The position numbers were made by a program, and so were the translations under genes. 48,057 nt of DNA, from the NCBI GenBank assembly GCA_039111535.1, contig JBCCIM010000021.1:1-48057 (forward strand), in the 5' to 3' direction. The stretch is from Bacteroidota bacterium (GTDB taxonomy: Bacteria; Bacteroidota; Rhodothermia; Rhodothermales; JAHQVL01). Positions 40,774-48,057 of this stretch are shown here, piece after piece. The notes beneath the pieces are model-generated. The model saw only the letters and a list, made by a program, of their open reading frames with translations, was not told the origin of the DNA and ran no database searches. The number at the start of each line of letters is the position of its first letter. The first letter of the stretch is position 1.

Positions 40774-43194
40774 ATGAATGCCAAGTTACTATCATTATTG
40801 ATGGTTGGCTGGGTTATGTCCTGTTTTTCGTTGAGTATGGCCCAGGACAAGCCGGCTAATCCTTCATCGCCTATAAACAAATCGCCTGTCCTGGTTGCTT
40901 CCAACCCGCTGGGAGCACGCACAGGCACGTTGACCGGTAGCATCCAGGGCCTGGTTGTGGAAGCAGGTACCGAACTTCCAGTTGTAGGTGTACACGTGCA
41001 TGTAAAAGGCACTGATTATGGTGCTGTAACCCATACTGATGGTACTTTTGTTGTGAATGGCGTGCCGGTCGGCCGGCATACCGTTGAAGCACGTATGTTG
41101 GGGTTTTCCTCGCAAGAATTCAGGGTTGATGTGCGCCGGCAGCCAACGCCTTTTGTCACTGTCGCATTGGAAGAGGCAGCCCTGCAGCTTGATGGCATCG
41201 TAATTAAACCAGAAAACACGACTCCAGAGACGGCAACACTGGCTGGTTTACAGCACTTGCCGGCTTACAAAATTGCGCGCGCCAAGGCTTTTGATGAAGA
41301 CATCTACCGGACGGTAACACGAACGCCCGGCATCGTAGCAAATGACTTTTCTTCCCGTTTCATGATCCGCGGCGGGGCACACGATGAGGTGCTTGTTACG
41401 CTGGATGGACTTGAGCTGAACGATCCTTTCCACTTGAAAGACTTTGGCGGTGGAGGGATCAGCATTGTCGATGCAGATGCCGTTGGGGCGATGACGCTAT
41501 CAACCGGTGGGTATACAGCTGATCTGGGCGACCGGATGAGTGGTGTGCTTCAGATAAATTCTGTTGAACCGGCTGCCGGTCAGGCCGTTTCGCGGCTGGG
41601 TCTCAGCCTCATGAATGCCCGCATTTTTAGCCAGGGGACCCTTGGAAATGGAAATACGCAATGGGTTTTCTCTGGCCGGCGCGGTTACCTTGATTTTTTG
41701 CTCGACCTGATGCAAACGTATCCGAGCTACTCGCCACAGTTTTTTGACGGATTTGCGAAGCTGAGTCATAAATTTGGCGAAAAACATACCGTTGCACTGG
41801 AAGGTCTCGTATCAGGCGATCAATTTAAATATCTCGATGTAACGGACCCCAACGACCAGGTGCACACCAACTATGGCAATGGCTATGTATGGCTCAATTG
41901 GCAGAGTGTATGGCGTCCGCGCCTGTTTTCTGAAACCGTGGTGTCCACAGGCAAGGTTTGGCGCATGCGAGAAGGGGTTGATATACGGCGAGACAGCCTG
42001 GTCAACTTTGAGACAGACGACACGCGCAAGTTTGCCATCTTCCAATTCAAACAAGACTGGACACTGCAGCAGGATGAGCACAGGCAAGCACGGTGGGGAT
42101 TCAGTTTAAAACAACAGCGTGCCAACTACAGGTATAGCAGTGGGCATCTGATTCAGCAAGTTGCGCATGCACAGGCTTCTCAGAAGGTGACCAACAGGTA
42201 TGCGGAACGACACACCGCAACAGATCCCGCCGGCGTCTTATTTAATATGTATGGTAGCCAGCAAGTGCGTTTGGCGCCAAAAATTCTTGCTACAGCCGGA
42301 CTCCGTACAGGTTATGCTTCGTGGAGCAGTGACTTTTACCTTGATCCGCGCCTTAATCTACAATATAGCCCATCCTCTGCCACCCTGATTCGCGGTGCAT
42401 GGGGCTTTTTCCACCAACCGCAAGGTATCGCACAACTCTACGTTGAAGACGAAGAGCAACGCTACCATAAAGCGGAACGTTCTCGACACATTATTTTGGG
42501 GCTCGATCATACATTAAGAGGCACGTGGGCGCTCAAGCTGGATCTGTATGATAAACAATACGCCAATGTGCGGCCCCGGTATGTAAGTCCGGCAGGCGAT
42601 GTGGCTGCATTTTTCCCGGAAATAGACAAATACAGGACGTATTGGAAACCTGATGAAACACATACACGCGGCGTCGAAGTATCGGTTGTCAAAACAGCCG
42701 GCAGGGTTCTGACTGGCGCAGCAGGATATACGCTGTCACAAGCTTTTGATATACGCGATGGACAGCGGTTCTATAAAGACCATGATCAGCGACAAGCAGC
42801 CCTGGTAGATTTCAATATCCAACCCACCAAGCAGCTGCTCATCAATCTGTCGTGGCAATACCATGCCGGGTGGCGCCATGCTGAGGCTGCATTTGATGTA
42901 ACCTATCAACAAGGCAATGACGTGTTATTTGATACCCACTTTGGCGCGCGAAATGCAGCACGCTATCCTGCCTATCACAAAATGGACCTTCGCATAGCAC
43001 GACAGTTCTATTTCAAAAACCAGTCTGTAGCAGCTTTTCTGGAAATACAAAACCTTTACAACAGGCAAAACGTCAGGCGCTACCGCTACGAGCCGGCTGT
43101 TTCTTCTGATGGCGAAGTATCTTTCCTTACACATGCTGAGGCCTGGCTCCCGCGCCTTCCAACCCTAGGCCTCAAATGGGAGATCTCGCATTAA
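40774..43194 (+). CDS. TonB-dependent receptor
   Basis: An 806-residue outer-membrane receptor. The ATG at 40774 gives a signal peptide MNAKLLSLLMVGWVMSCFSLSMAQ. A carboxypeptidase-regulatory-like domain covers about residues 55-145 (GLVVEAGTELPVVGVHVHV), and the plug about 170-275 (FMIRGGAHDEVLVTLDGLELNDP). The barrel ends with LGLKWEISH. No STN domain, so it is not a sigma transducer. No SusD, DUF4249 or ABC genes are adjacent, so the ligand cannot be inferred. The upstream non-coding region has repeated TGCGCC elements that may control it. Confidence 0.9.
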   Translation: MNAKLLSLLMVGWVMSCFSLSMAQDKPANPSSPINKSPVLVASNPLGARTGTLTGSIQGLVVEAGTELPVVGVHVHVKGTDYGAVTHTDGTFVVNGVPVGRHTVEARMLGFSSQEFRVDVRRQPTPFVTVALEEAALQLDGIVIKPENTTPETATLAGLQHLPAYKIARAKAFDEDIYRTVTRTPGIVANDFSSRFMIRGGAHDEVLVTLDGLELNDPFHLKDFGGGGISIVDADAVGAMTLSTGGYTADLGDRMSGVLQINSVEPAAGQAVSRLGLSLMNARIFSQGTLGNGNTQWVFSGRRGYLDFLLDLMQTYPSYSPQFFDGFAKLSHKFGEKHTVALEGLVSGDQFKYLDVTDPNDQVHTNYGNGYVWLNWQSVWRPRLFSETVVSTGKVWRMREGVDIRRDSLVNFETDDTRKFAIFQFKQDWTLQQDEHRQARWGFSLKQQRANYRYSSGHLIQQVAHAQASQKVTNRYAERHTATDPAGVLFNMYGSQQVRLAPKILATAGLRTGYASWSSDFYLDPRLNLQYSPSSATLIRGAWGFFHQPQGIAQLYVEDEEQRYHKAERSRHIILGLDHTLRGTWALKLDLYDKQYANVRPRYVSPAGDVAAFFPEIDKYRTYWKPDETHTRGVEVSVVKTAGRVLTGAAGYTLSQAFDIRDGQRFYKDHDQRQAALVDFNIQPTKQLLINLSWQYHAGWRHAEAAFDVTYQQGNDVLFDTHFGARNAARYPAYHKMDLRIARQFYFKNQSVAAFLEIQNLYNRQNVRRYRYEPAVSSDGEVSFLTHAEAWLPRLPTLGLKWEISH

Positions 43195-43516
43195 TTTCTA
43201 ACAAGGCTTTTCACTCAACTTGCGAAAACTGCTGCGTCAGCCGATACTAAAGGGCAGAACGTAGCACCCTACCGCTAAAGGAACAGGATTTGATTAGACT
43301 TTTGGCAACTAACGTTCGATATTTACATCGCTACCCTACGTCTACCCAGACAGGATCTTTAGAATAAGATTGGCGCTAAGTGTTTGATATTAATGGATTT
43401 GTGGGAATATCTTTTGCGCCATACTCCTGTATCTTTTGCGAAGGTTGTTGCTTTTAGTTCTTAAGCAGGAGCCTTGAAATCTTCGTCTTCCCTCATTCGG
43501 ACACGCAGAAATAAGC
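43195..43516. other. intergenic region upstream of DUF1800 gene
   Basis: 322 bp. The only feature seen is a promoter-like direct repeat at 43383-43440; AGCAGGAG near 43464 is too far from the start at 43517 to be its SD. Confidence 0.45.
43383..43440 (+). promoter_or_regulatory. Bacteroidota-type promoter candidate with repeated TATCTTTTGCG
   Basis: TATCTTTTGCG occurs at 43408-43418 and 43430-43440. The first resembles the -7 element TAnnTTTG with one extra T and has TTTG 21 bp upstream (43383-43386), close to the known -33/-7 spacing. The second copy lacks a spaced TTTG. Confidence 0.4.
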
Positions 43517-45148
43517 ATGCGAGCAAGAAAACGCGCGTGGCCCGCGTCCTTTGACAAATATTTCAAAGAACGTGGCGAAAAGCCGGCGCAGCCTAACAGG
43601 TCAGTCCCAAGTGTCAAAAAATCATCTACAGCAGGTACGCTCTCCCCTTATCAGGGCACTTTTGATACTAAAATGAGCCAGCACCTGCTAAGACGGGCTG
43701 CTTTTGGGGGCTCTCCCGCAAAATTACAAGAATTTGAAGGTGCGTCGGTCGATGCCGCGATCAGCCAACTGGTTGTTGATGCGATCAATCGGCCGATGCC
43801 CACACCACCCCATTGGGTCAATGAAGGTTTGCCGCCAGATGGCTCCTCCGACGCTGTATATCAGGCCTATTTCGACAACAATGTAGAATGGGGCTTTTCA
43901 TACAGCCAGCAATGGATTCTTGACCTGTATGAAGGCGGGCTACGTGAGCGGATGACCCTCTTTTGGTCTGATCATTTTGTGACCGAAATAGACGTCTATT
44001 TCTTTGCACCGATGGTGTACCGGTATCTCACACTTTTGCGAACCCATGCCCTGGGCAATTTCAAGCAAATGGTGTACGAGATTGGCATCGACCCGGCCAT
44101 GCTGAATTACCTGAACGGAGATGTCAGCTACTGGTGGGCGCCCAACGAAAACTATGCGCGTGAACTGCTTGAACTCTTTACCATGGGGCAGTTCGACAAG
44201 AATGGCAACGAAAACTACACCCAGGAAGACATCACCGAACTCTCGCGTGCGCTCACCGGGTGGGGAATAGATTATTCAACCTACAACACATCTTTTGATC
44301 GAGGTTTACACGACTTCCTCAAGAAAACCATTTTTGGTGTTGAGGCGTCGTTTGACTACGAGCAGGTTATTGACCTGATTTTTGAGCAACGCAGCGAGCA
44401 AATAGCCTACTTCGTTTGCGCCAAATTATACGCTGCCTTTGTACAAGATGCACCAGATGATGATATCGTGCAGGGCCTGGCCGATATCTTTCTAGCCAAC
44501 GACTTCGAAATTGCGCCTGTTGTTGAGGCGTTGTTGAAAAGTGAACATTTCTATGCTTCTGAATTTCGCGGGGCAAAAATCAAGAGCCCTGTGGATATGA
44601 TGGTTGGGCTGATGCATGAAACCGGTGTGACGCGGTTTGCTGATAATGCGCACGAAGTCATGTATTGGATGCTGCGCGACATGGGGCAGCAATTGTTACA
44701 GCCGCCAAATGTAGCTGGCTGGCCCGGGTATCGAGACTGGATTTCTACCGCCACGTTACCGAACCGCTGGAATACTGCCCACTATCTGTATGTGAATGTT
44801 TTTACAGGCAACTACGTCAACCTGGTGCCTGTTGCTGAAAAGCTGATTGATCCTGCAGATCCGATGTTAGCATTCAAATTGCCGGCGCTCCTCGCTGAAC
44901 ACTTTGTTGCTGTACCACCCGATCAACTTGGGTTTGAAGCGTCCGGACAAGATTTCGCCGGGGATCTTGTTACCTATCCGATTCCCCAGGAGATCCTTGA
45001 TGCACCAGCGCATGTACGCGACCTTGCCAAAATTTTCCTGCAAGGCAATCCGTGGTATGAGTGGCACATGAACCATCCAGCCGTTGTCTTTATCCTGCTG
45101 GATTATCTGCAATTTCTTACCGAGCTGCCCGAGTATCAACTGGCCTGA
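43517..45148 (+). CDS. DUF1800 family protein
   Basis: A 543-residue protein of the DUF1800 family. Diagnostic segments: HLLRRAAFGGSPAKL (about residues 56-70), ERMTLFWSDHFV (about 147), WWAPNENYARELLELFTMGQ (about 207-225), YTQEDITELSRALTGW (about 233), and the C-terminal PPNVAGWPGYRDWIS (about 395). No signal peptide is visible at the N-terminus, which is basic and disordered, so export is uncertain. DUF1800 genes are regularly paired with DUF1501 genes, as here (34 bp downstream). The biochemical function is not established to my knowledge. Confidence 0.9.
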   Translation: MRARKRAWPASFDKYFKERGEKPAQPNRSVPSVKKSSTAGTLSPYQGTFDTKMSQHLLRRAAFGGSPAKLQEFEGASVDAAISQLVVDAINRPMPTPPHWVNEGLPPDGSSDAVYQAYFDNNVEWGFSYSQQWILDLYEGGLRERMTLFWSDHFVTEIDVYFFAPMVYRYLTLLRTHALGNFKQMVYEIGIDPAMLNYLNGDVSYWWAPNENYARELLELFTMGQFDKNGNENYTQEDITELSRALTGWGIDYSTYNTSFDRGLHDFLKKTIFGVEASFDYEQVIDLIFEQRSEQIAYFVCAKLYAAFVQDAPDDDIVQGLADIFLANDFEIAPVVEALLKSEHFYASEFRGAKIKSPVDMMVGLMHETGVTRFADNAHEVMYWMLRDMGQQLLQPPNVAGWPGYRDWISTATLPNRWNTAHYLYVNVFTGNYVNLVPVAEKLIDPADPMLAFKLPALLAEHFVAVPPDQLGFEASGQDFAGDLVTYPIPQEILDAPAHVRDLAKIFLQGNPWYEWHMNHPAVVFILLDYLQFLTELPEYQLA

Positions 45149-45182
45149 TCTACGCTAGATGTGAAAGGGGCGTACCGCCTTG

Positions 45183-46838
45183 ATGGCGGCGAAGCAAACA
45201 ACATTCAAACGTTTGATGACAATGAGAAATTCAGCATTTAAAGATAGAACAGGCAGCCGTTTACAGGATGGGAAAGCCCACAGCGATGACCATCGGAATT
45301 GGTCGCGGCGCGACTTTTTGGGTGCGCTAGGCGCTTCTGCCGGCGGGACAATGATGCTTGGCGGTGCTGCAATTCGCCCCCTGGGCGGGACCATGTATTC
45401 CGAGTTACTCCAGTCTTCCACTGACCGTGTGTTGGTGCTCATCCAACTCAACGGCGGCAACGACGGCTTGAACACGCTTATCCCTGTTGAAGACGACACG
45501 TATTATCAGCTTCGTCCCAATGTATCTGTGGCGAAGTCCGAAGCGCTGTTAATCAATAACGAGATGGGTTTTCACCCTTCTTTTGAAAAGATCTTGCCAT
45601 TGTATAACGAAGGCCAGATGGCAATTCTACAAAATGTGGGATACCCCGAACAGGACTTCTCGCATTTTCGCTCGACTGACATCTGGATGTCTGGGAGCGA
45701 GCCGGCTACGTACTGGAATACCGGTTGGATTGGCCGGTCGATGCAATTGGAGTCTGGGGAGGATGTGAAAACGCTTGAATACCCGCTCGCTGTACAACTA
45801 GGGTCGGAGTCTCCATTGTTGATCAAGGGCGAAGATCGGAGCATGGGCATGTCTGTCAACAACCCGGATACGTTTGAACGCCTGGCGGCAACGGGTAAGG
45901 TTTTCGACGAAGACAATGTGCAGGCTACACGCGCCGGCGAAGAGATCTCTTTTGTGCGGTCTGTTGCCAACGATGCCTTCCGGTATGCCGGCGCCATTCA
46001 AGAGGCAGCCAACGCTGGTCGCAACGGAGTCAATTATCCCAATAATAATTACCTCGCACACAACCTATCTATTGTTGCCCGGCTTATTAAAGGTAATCTG
46101 GGATCTCGGATTTACCACGTATGCCTGGGCGGGTTTGACACACACGCTGACCAGGTCGGCCAACACGCAATGCTCTTGCGCTACCTTTCGGAAGCCGTTG
46201 CTGCTTTTCAGGCAGATCTGGCGGATGGCGGATGGCAGGATCGCGTGTTGACTATGACGTTTTCAGAATTTGGCAGGCGCGTGGACGAAAATGGTTCTCG
46301 TGGCACCGATCATGGTTCTGCCGCACCACTCTTCCTGTTTGGCCCTACAGTGGCTGGCGGCCTCTATGGTTCACGGTTCAATCTGACCGACCTTGACATG
46401 TACGGTAACTTGCGATCGGAATTCAACTTCAGGAATGTATATGCCACCGTATTGCAAGACTGGTTTGGCTTTTCCCCTTCAGCCAGCCAGCAGGTAATGG
46501 GGGAGGCGTACAGCAGCCTTGGTTTTGTGGCGCGTCCGATTGCAACCACTAACGAGCGACCACAGCCTGAAACGGGTTTTGCGTTGCATACAAATTATCC
46601 GAATCCGTTTATCGGGCAAACCAACTTGTCGTTCACTTTACCGGCTTCCGTTTCTGTTCGGCTACGTGTCTTTGATGCGCAAGGGCGCCACGTGCATACC
46701 GTTGTGGATGGTGTGCTTGGAGCCGGCCGGCACGAAATACCCTTCCGGGCCAATGGCTTGCCGAGTGGACGCTACTTCTACCGCCTTGAATCACCAAATG
46801 CCGGTACAAAGGTTGGCACCATGACCTTACTCAGATAA
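45183..46838 (+). CDS. DUF1501 protein with Tat signal and T9SS-like tail
   Basis: About 551 residues. A twin-arginine motif SRRDFLGALGASAGG precedes a weakly hydrophobic stretch. The DUF1501 domain (about residues 80-450) shows VLIQLNGGNDGLNTLIP, FHPSFEKILPLYNEGQMAI, and HTLGGFDTHADQ-type and EFGRRVDENGSRGTDHG segments, related to the alkaline-phosphatase/sulfatase fold. The C-terminal about 85 residues (TNYPNPFIGQTNLSF, FDAQGRHV, GRYFYRLE) are a T9SS type-A tail. Start uncertain: ATG at 45183 (AAAGGGG about 15 bp before) or 45222. A strong terminator follows. Confidence 0.88.
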   Translation: MAAKQTTFKRLMTMRNSAFKDRTGSRLQDGKAHSDDHRNWSRRDFLGALGASAGGTMMLGGAAIRPLGGTMYSELLQSSTDRVLVLIQLNGGNDGLNTLIPVEDDTYYQLRPNVSVAKSEALLINNEMGFHPSFEKILPLYNEGQMAILQNVGYPEQDFSHFRSTDIWMSGSEPATYWNTGWIGRSMQLESGEDVKTLEYPLAVQLGSESPLLIKGEDRSMGMSVNNPDTFERLAATGKVFDEDNVQATRAGEEISFVRSVANDAFRYAGAIQEAANAGRNGVNYPNNNYLAHNLSIVARLIKGNLGSRIYHVCLGGFDTHADQVGQHAMLLRYLSEAVAAFQADLADGGWQDRVLTMTFSEFGRRVDENGSRGTDHGSAAPLFLFGPTVAGGLYGSRFNLTDLDMYGNLRSEFNFRNVYATVLQDWFGFSPSASQQVMGEAYSSLGFVARPIATTNERPQPETGFALHTNYPNPFIGQTNLSFTLPASVSVRLRVFDAQGRHVHTVVDGVLGAGRHEIPFRANGLPSGRYFYRLESPNAGTKVGTMTLLR

Positions 46839-46866
46839 CACACGTTCTACACCAGGATTACAACTG

Positions 46867-46907
46867 CGGCACCCCGGGTAAATGCTTCCCGAGGTGCCGT
46901 TTTTTTT
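46867..46907 (+). terminator. rho-independent terminator
   Basis: CGGCACCCCGGG (46867-46878) pairs with CCCGAGGTGCCG (46888-46899) with one mismatch, followed by eight T (46900-46907). It ends the DUF1800-DUF1501 transcript. Confidence 0.92.
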
Positions 46908-47194
46908 ATTTAGATAGCCACCATAATCCACGGGAATACGGGTCATAAAAGCCGGGTTTGTGGCATTTTGTTACACATTCTGTGAATTAGCCCACAGTTA
47001 CGATACCGTAAAATCAGCAAAATTTATCGTGTAGTGTATAGAAATGCGACATGGCACGGATTGGTTTGATTCTTGTCTTGTCCCAAATTGCAAATTGCAC
47101 GGATACAAGCCGGTATCCAGCCTTTGGTCCCATCGTGCAGTGCAAACGTACTGTTAGCAAAGGTCGTTTTTTAACGAGCATCATCGGAGGTGTG

Positions 47195-48057
47195 ATGGCA
47201 CATCATTATACAGGCACACACACGTCGAAATCGTCAACGCGTACTACAAGCCGGTATTTCAAATTACGGGAAGAGCCACTTGGTTGGTGGCCTGGTGGTT
47301 TACTGCCGCTACTCGGTTTGTTGCTATTGTTTCTATGGGGTGCAACACGTATTGCGCCTGATATGGAGGAAGCTACCGAAGCAGGCGTAGCGCAAGCGTT
47401 GCAAGCAACCGGTTACACTGGCCTCGACGTAGTTGCCGACGGACAACATGTAGCAGTAACTGCAAAAGGTACAGCAGCTGACGCTGTTCAGATTGAACGT
47501 ATCGCTCGCGGGACAACCTGTGACACGTGGGCAGGCGATCTGATTTGTCCAACACGGGTTGCTGTAGCACTCGACGAAGTCGCTGTTAGCAATCACAATT
47601 TCAATTTTGTACGCGGTACGGGGCAAACCATTTTGCGTGGTGAAGTACCGGATGAACAAACCCGCAATAACCTGCTTGCCGCAGCGCGGGCCCGTCTTGG
47701 CGAAGTGACAGACTCTTTGCAGATTACCGGAAAACACGCCGGCCCCGGATATCCCTGGGCTTTAAGCAAAGCATGGGACTTCCTCGGACAGATAACCGCC
47801 GGTCGGGTATCGTGGACTAATGGCGTCCTTTCTGCATCCGGTCGTGCCAAGAAAGACGACGAAGCTGCAATCCGAAACGGATTTGCAAGTGCCCAATTCC
47901 CTGATCGGATTGGCGACCTTTCGTTGATCTTCGACGAAGAGGTTGACCGCTGTAACGAGGCTTTCGAAACCCAATTGCGCCGTTCAGTGATCCGATTCCA
48001 GACGGGCAGTGCAGTGATCCAGGCAGCAAGCCGGCCACTGCTTACGCAACTCGCCGA
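47195..48057 (+). CDS. BON/OmpA-type membrane-anchored protein (partial, runs off window)
   Basis: An open frame of 287 codons without stop from the ATG at 47195 to the window end; GGAGG at 47187-47191 is a good SD. The N-terminus is polar, then one TM helix at about residues 36-50 (GGLLPLLGLLLLFLW). Two or three repeats of BON-like alpha/beta character follow (about 60-120, 150-185 and 195-245; for example LRGEVPDEQTRNNLL and LSASGRAKKDDEAAI). At about 265 an OmpA-C-like domain begins (IRFQTGSAVIQAASRPLLTQLA). This order resembles the mycobacterial ArfA-type BON-OmpA proteins that bind peptidoglycan. The C-terminus lies outside the window. Confidence 0.85.
   Translation, partial: MAHHYTGTHTSKSSTRTTSRYFKLREEPLGWWPGGLLPLLGLLLLFLWGATRIAPDMEEATEAGVAQALQATGYTGLDVVADGQHVAVTAKGTAADAVQIERIARGTTCDTWAGDLICPTRVAVALDEVAVSNHNFNFVRGTGQTILRGEVPDEQTRNNLLAAARARLGEVTDSLQITGKHAGPGYPWALSKAWDFLGQITAGRVSWTNGVLSASGRAKKDDEAAIRNGFASAQFPDRIGDLSLIFDEEVDRCNEAFETQLRRSVIRFQTGSAVIQAASRPLLTQLA

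Overview
The window looks like chromosome of a marine or halotolerant member of the Bacteroidota/Rhodothermota group, most likely a Rhodothermia relative of Salinibacter and Rhodothermus. The evidence is three secreted proteins with type IX-secretion-like C-terminal tails, a FecI/FecR/TonB-receptor/DUF4249 operon, a SusC-type receptor remnant, lipoproteins beginning after an AC-A/Q junction, and a xanthorhodopsin-type proton pump with its retinal pathway. Base composition is near half GC. Ribosome-binding sites are often weak. The hexamer GCCGGC is strikingly frequent (about 120 by eye, against roughly 12 expected).

Layout. 1-7.6 kb: scattered single genes (HEAT-like exported protein, PH-like membrane protein, DUF4874/DUF4832 surface protein, M20 peptidase, lipoprotein methyltransferase, serine hydrolase) with a tandem repeat and a REPIN-like inverted-repeat pair. 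7.6-12.9 kb: a minus-strand operon TonB receptor - DUF4249 - ECF sigma - FecR. 13.1-15.2 kb: two alpha/beta hydrolases. 15.2-20.4 kb: a LacI-type regulator divergent from a sugar operon (truncated SusC receptor, SSS symporter, GH100-like hydrolase, uridine-kinase-like kinase), with palindromic operators between them.

20.9-27.3 kb is the most interesting part, a light locus: ECF sigma factor and photolyase in tandem, a convergent CarH/LitR-like B12-binding regulator, then divergently a xanthorhodopsin-like pump, a fused lycopene cyclase and a Brp/Blh beta-carotene dioxygenase. The cyclase makes beta-carotene, the dioxygenase cleaves it to retinal and the pump uses retinal. A strong terminator between pump and cyclase should make pump transcript more abundant than enzyme transcript. 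The upstream carotenoid genes (crtE, crtB, crtI) are not in the window.

27.2-32.7 kb: minus-strand operon of a CsgG-like lipoprotein, a four-repeat choice-of-anchor-D surface protein and an outer-membrane barrel. 33.1-36.4 kb: a small hypothetical gene and a minus-strand operon ROK kinase - nicotinamidase - nicotinate phosphoribosyltransferase (NAD salvage). 36.9-39.2 kb: a small ORF, an unknown membrane protein and a front-end fatty acid desaturase. 39.2-40.8 kb has no convincing gene but holds a long hairpin and a cluster of TGCGCC elements ahead of a second TonB receptor (40.8-43.2 kb). 43.5-46.8 kb: a DUF1800/DUF1501 pair. The window ends inside a BON/OmpA-type gene that starts at 47195.
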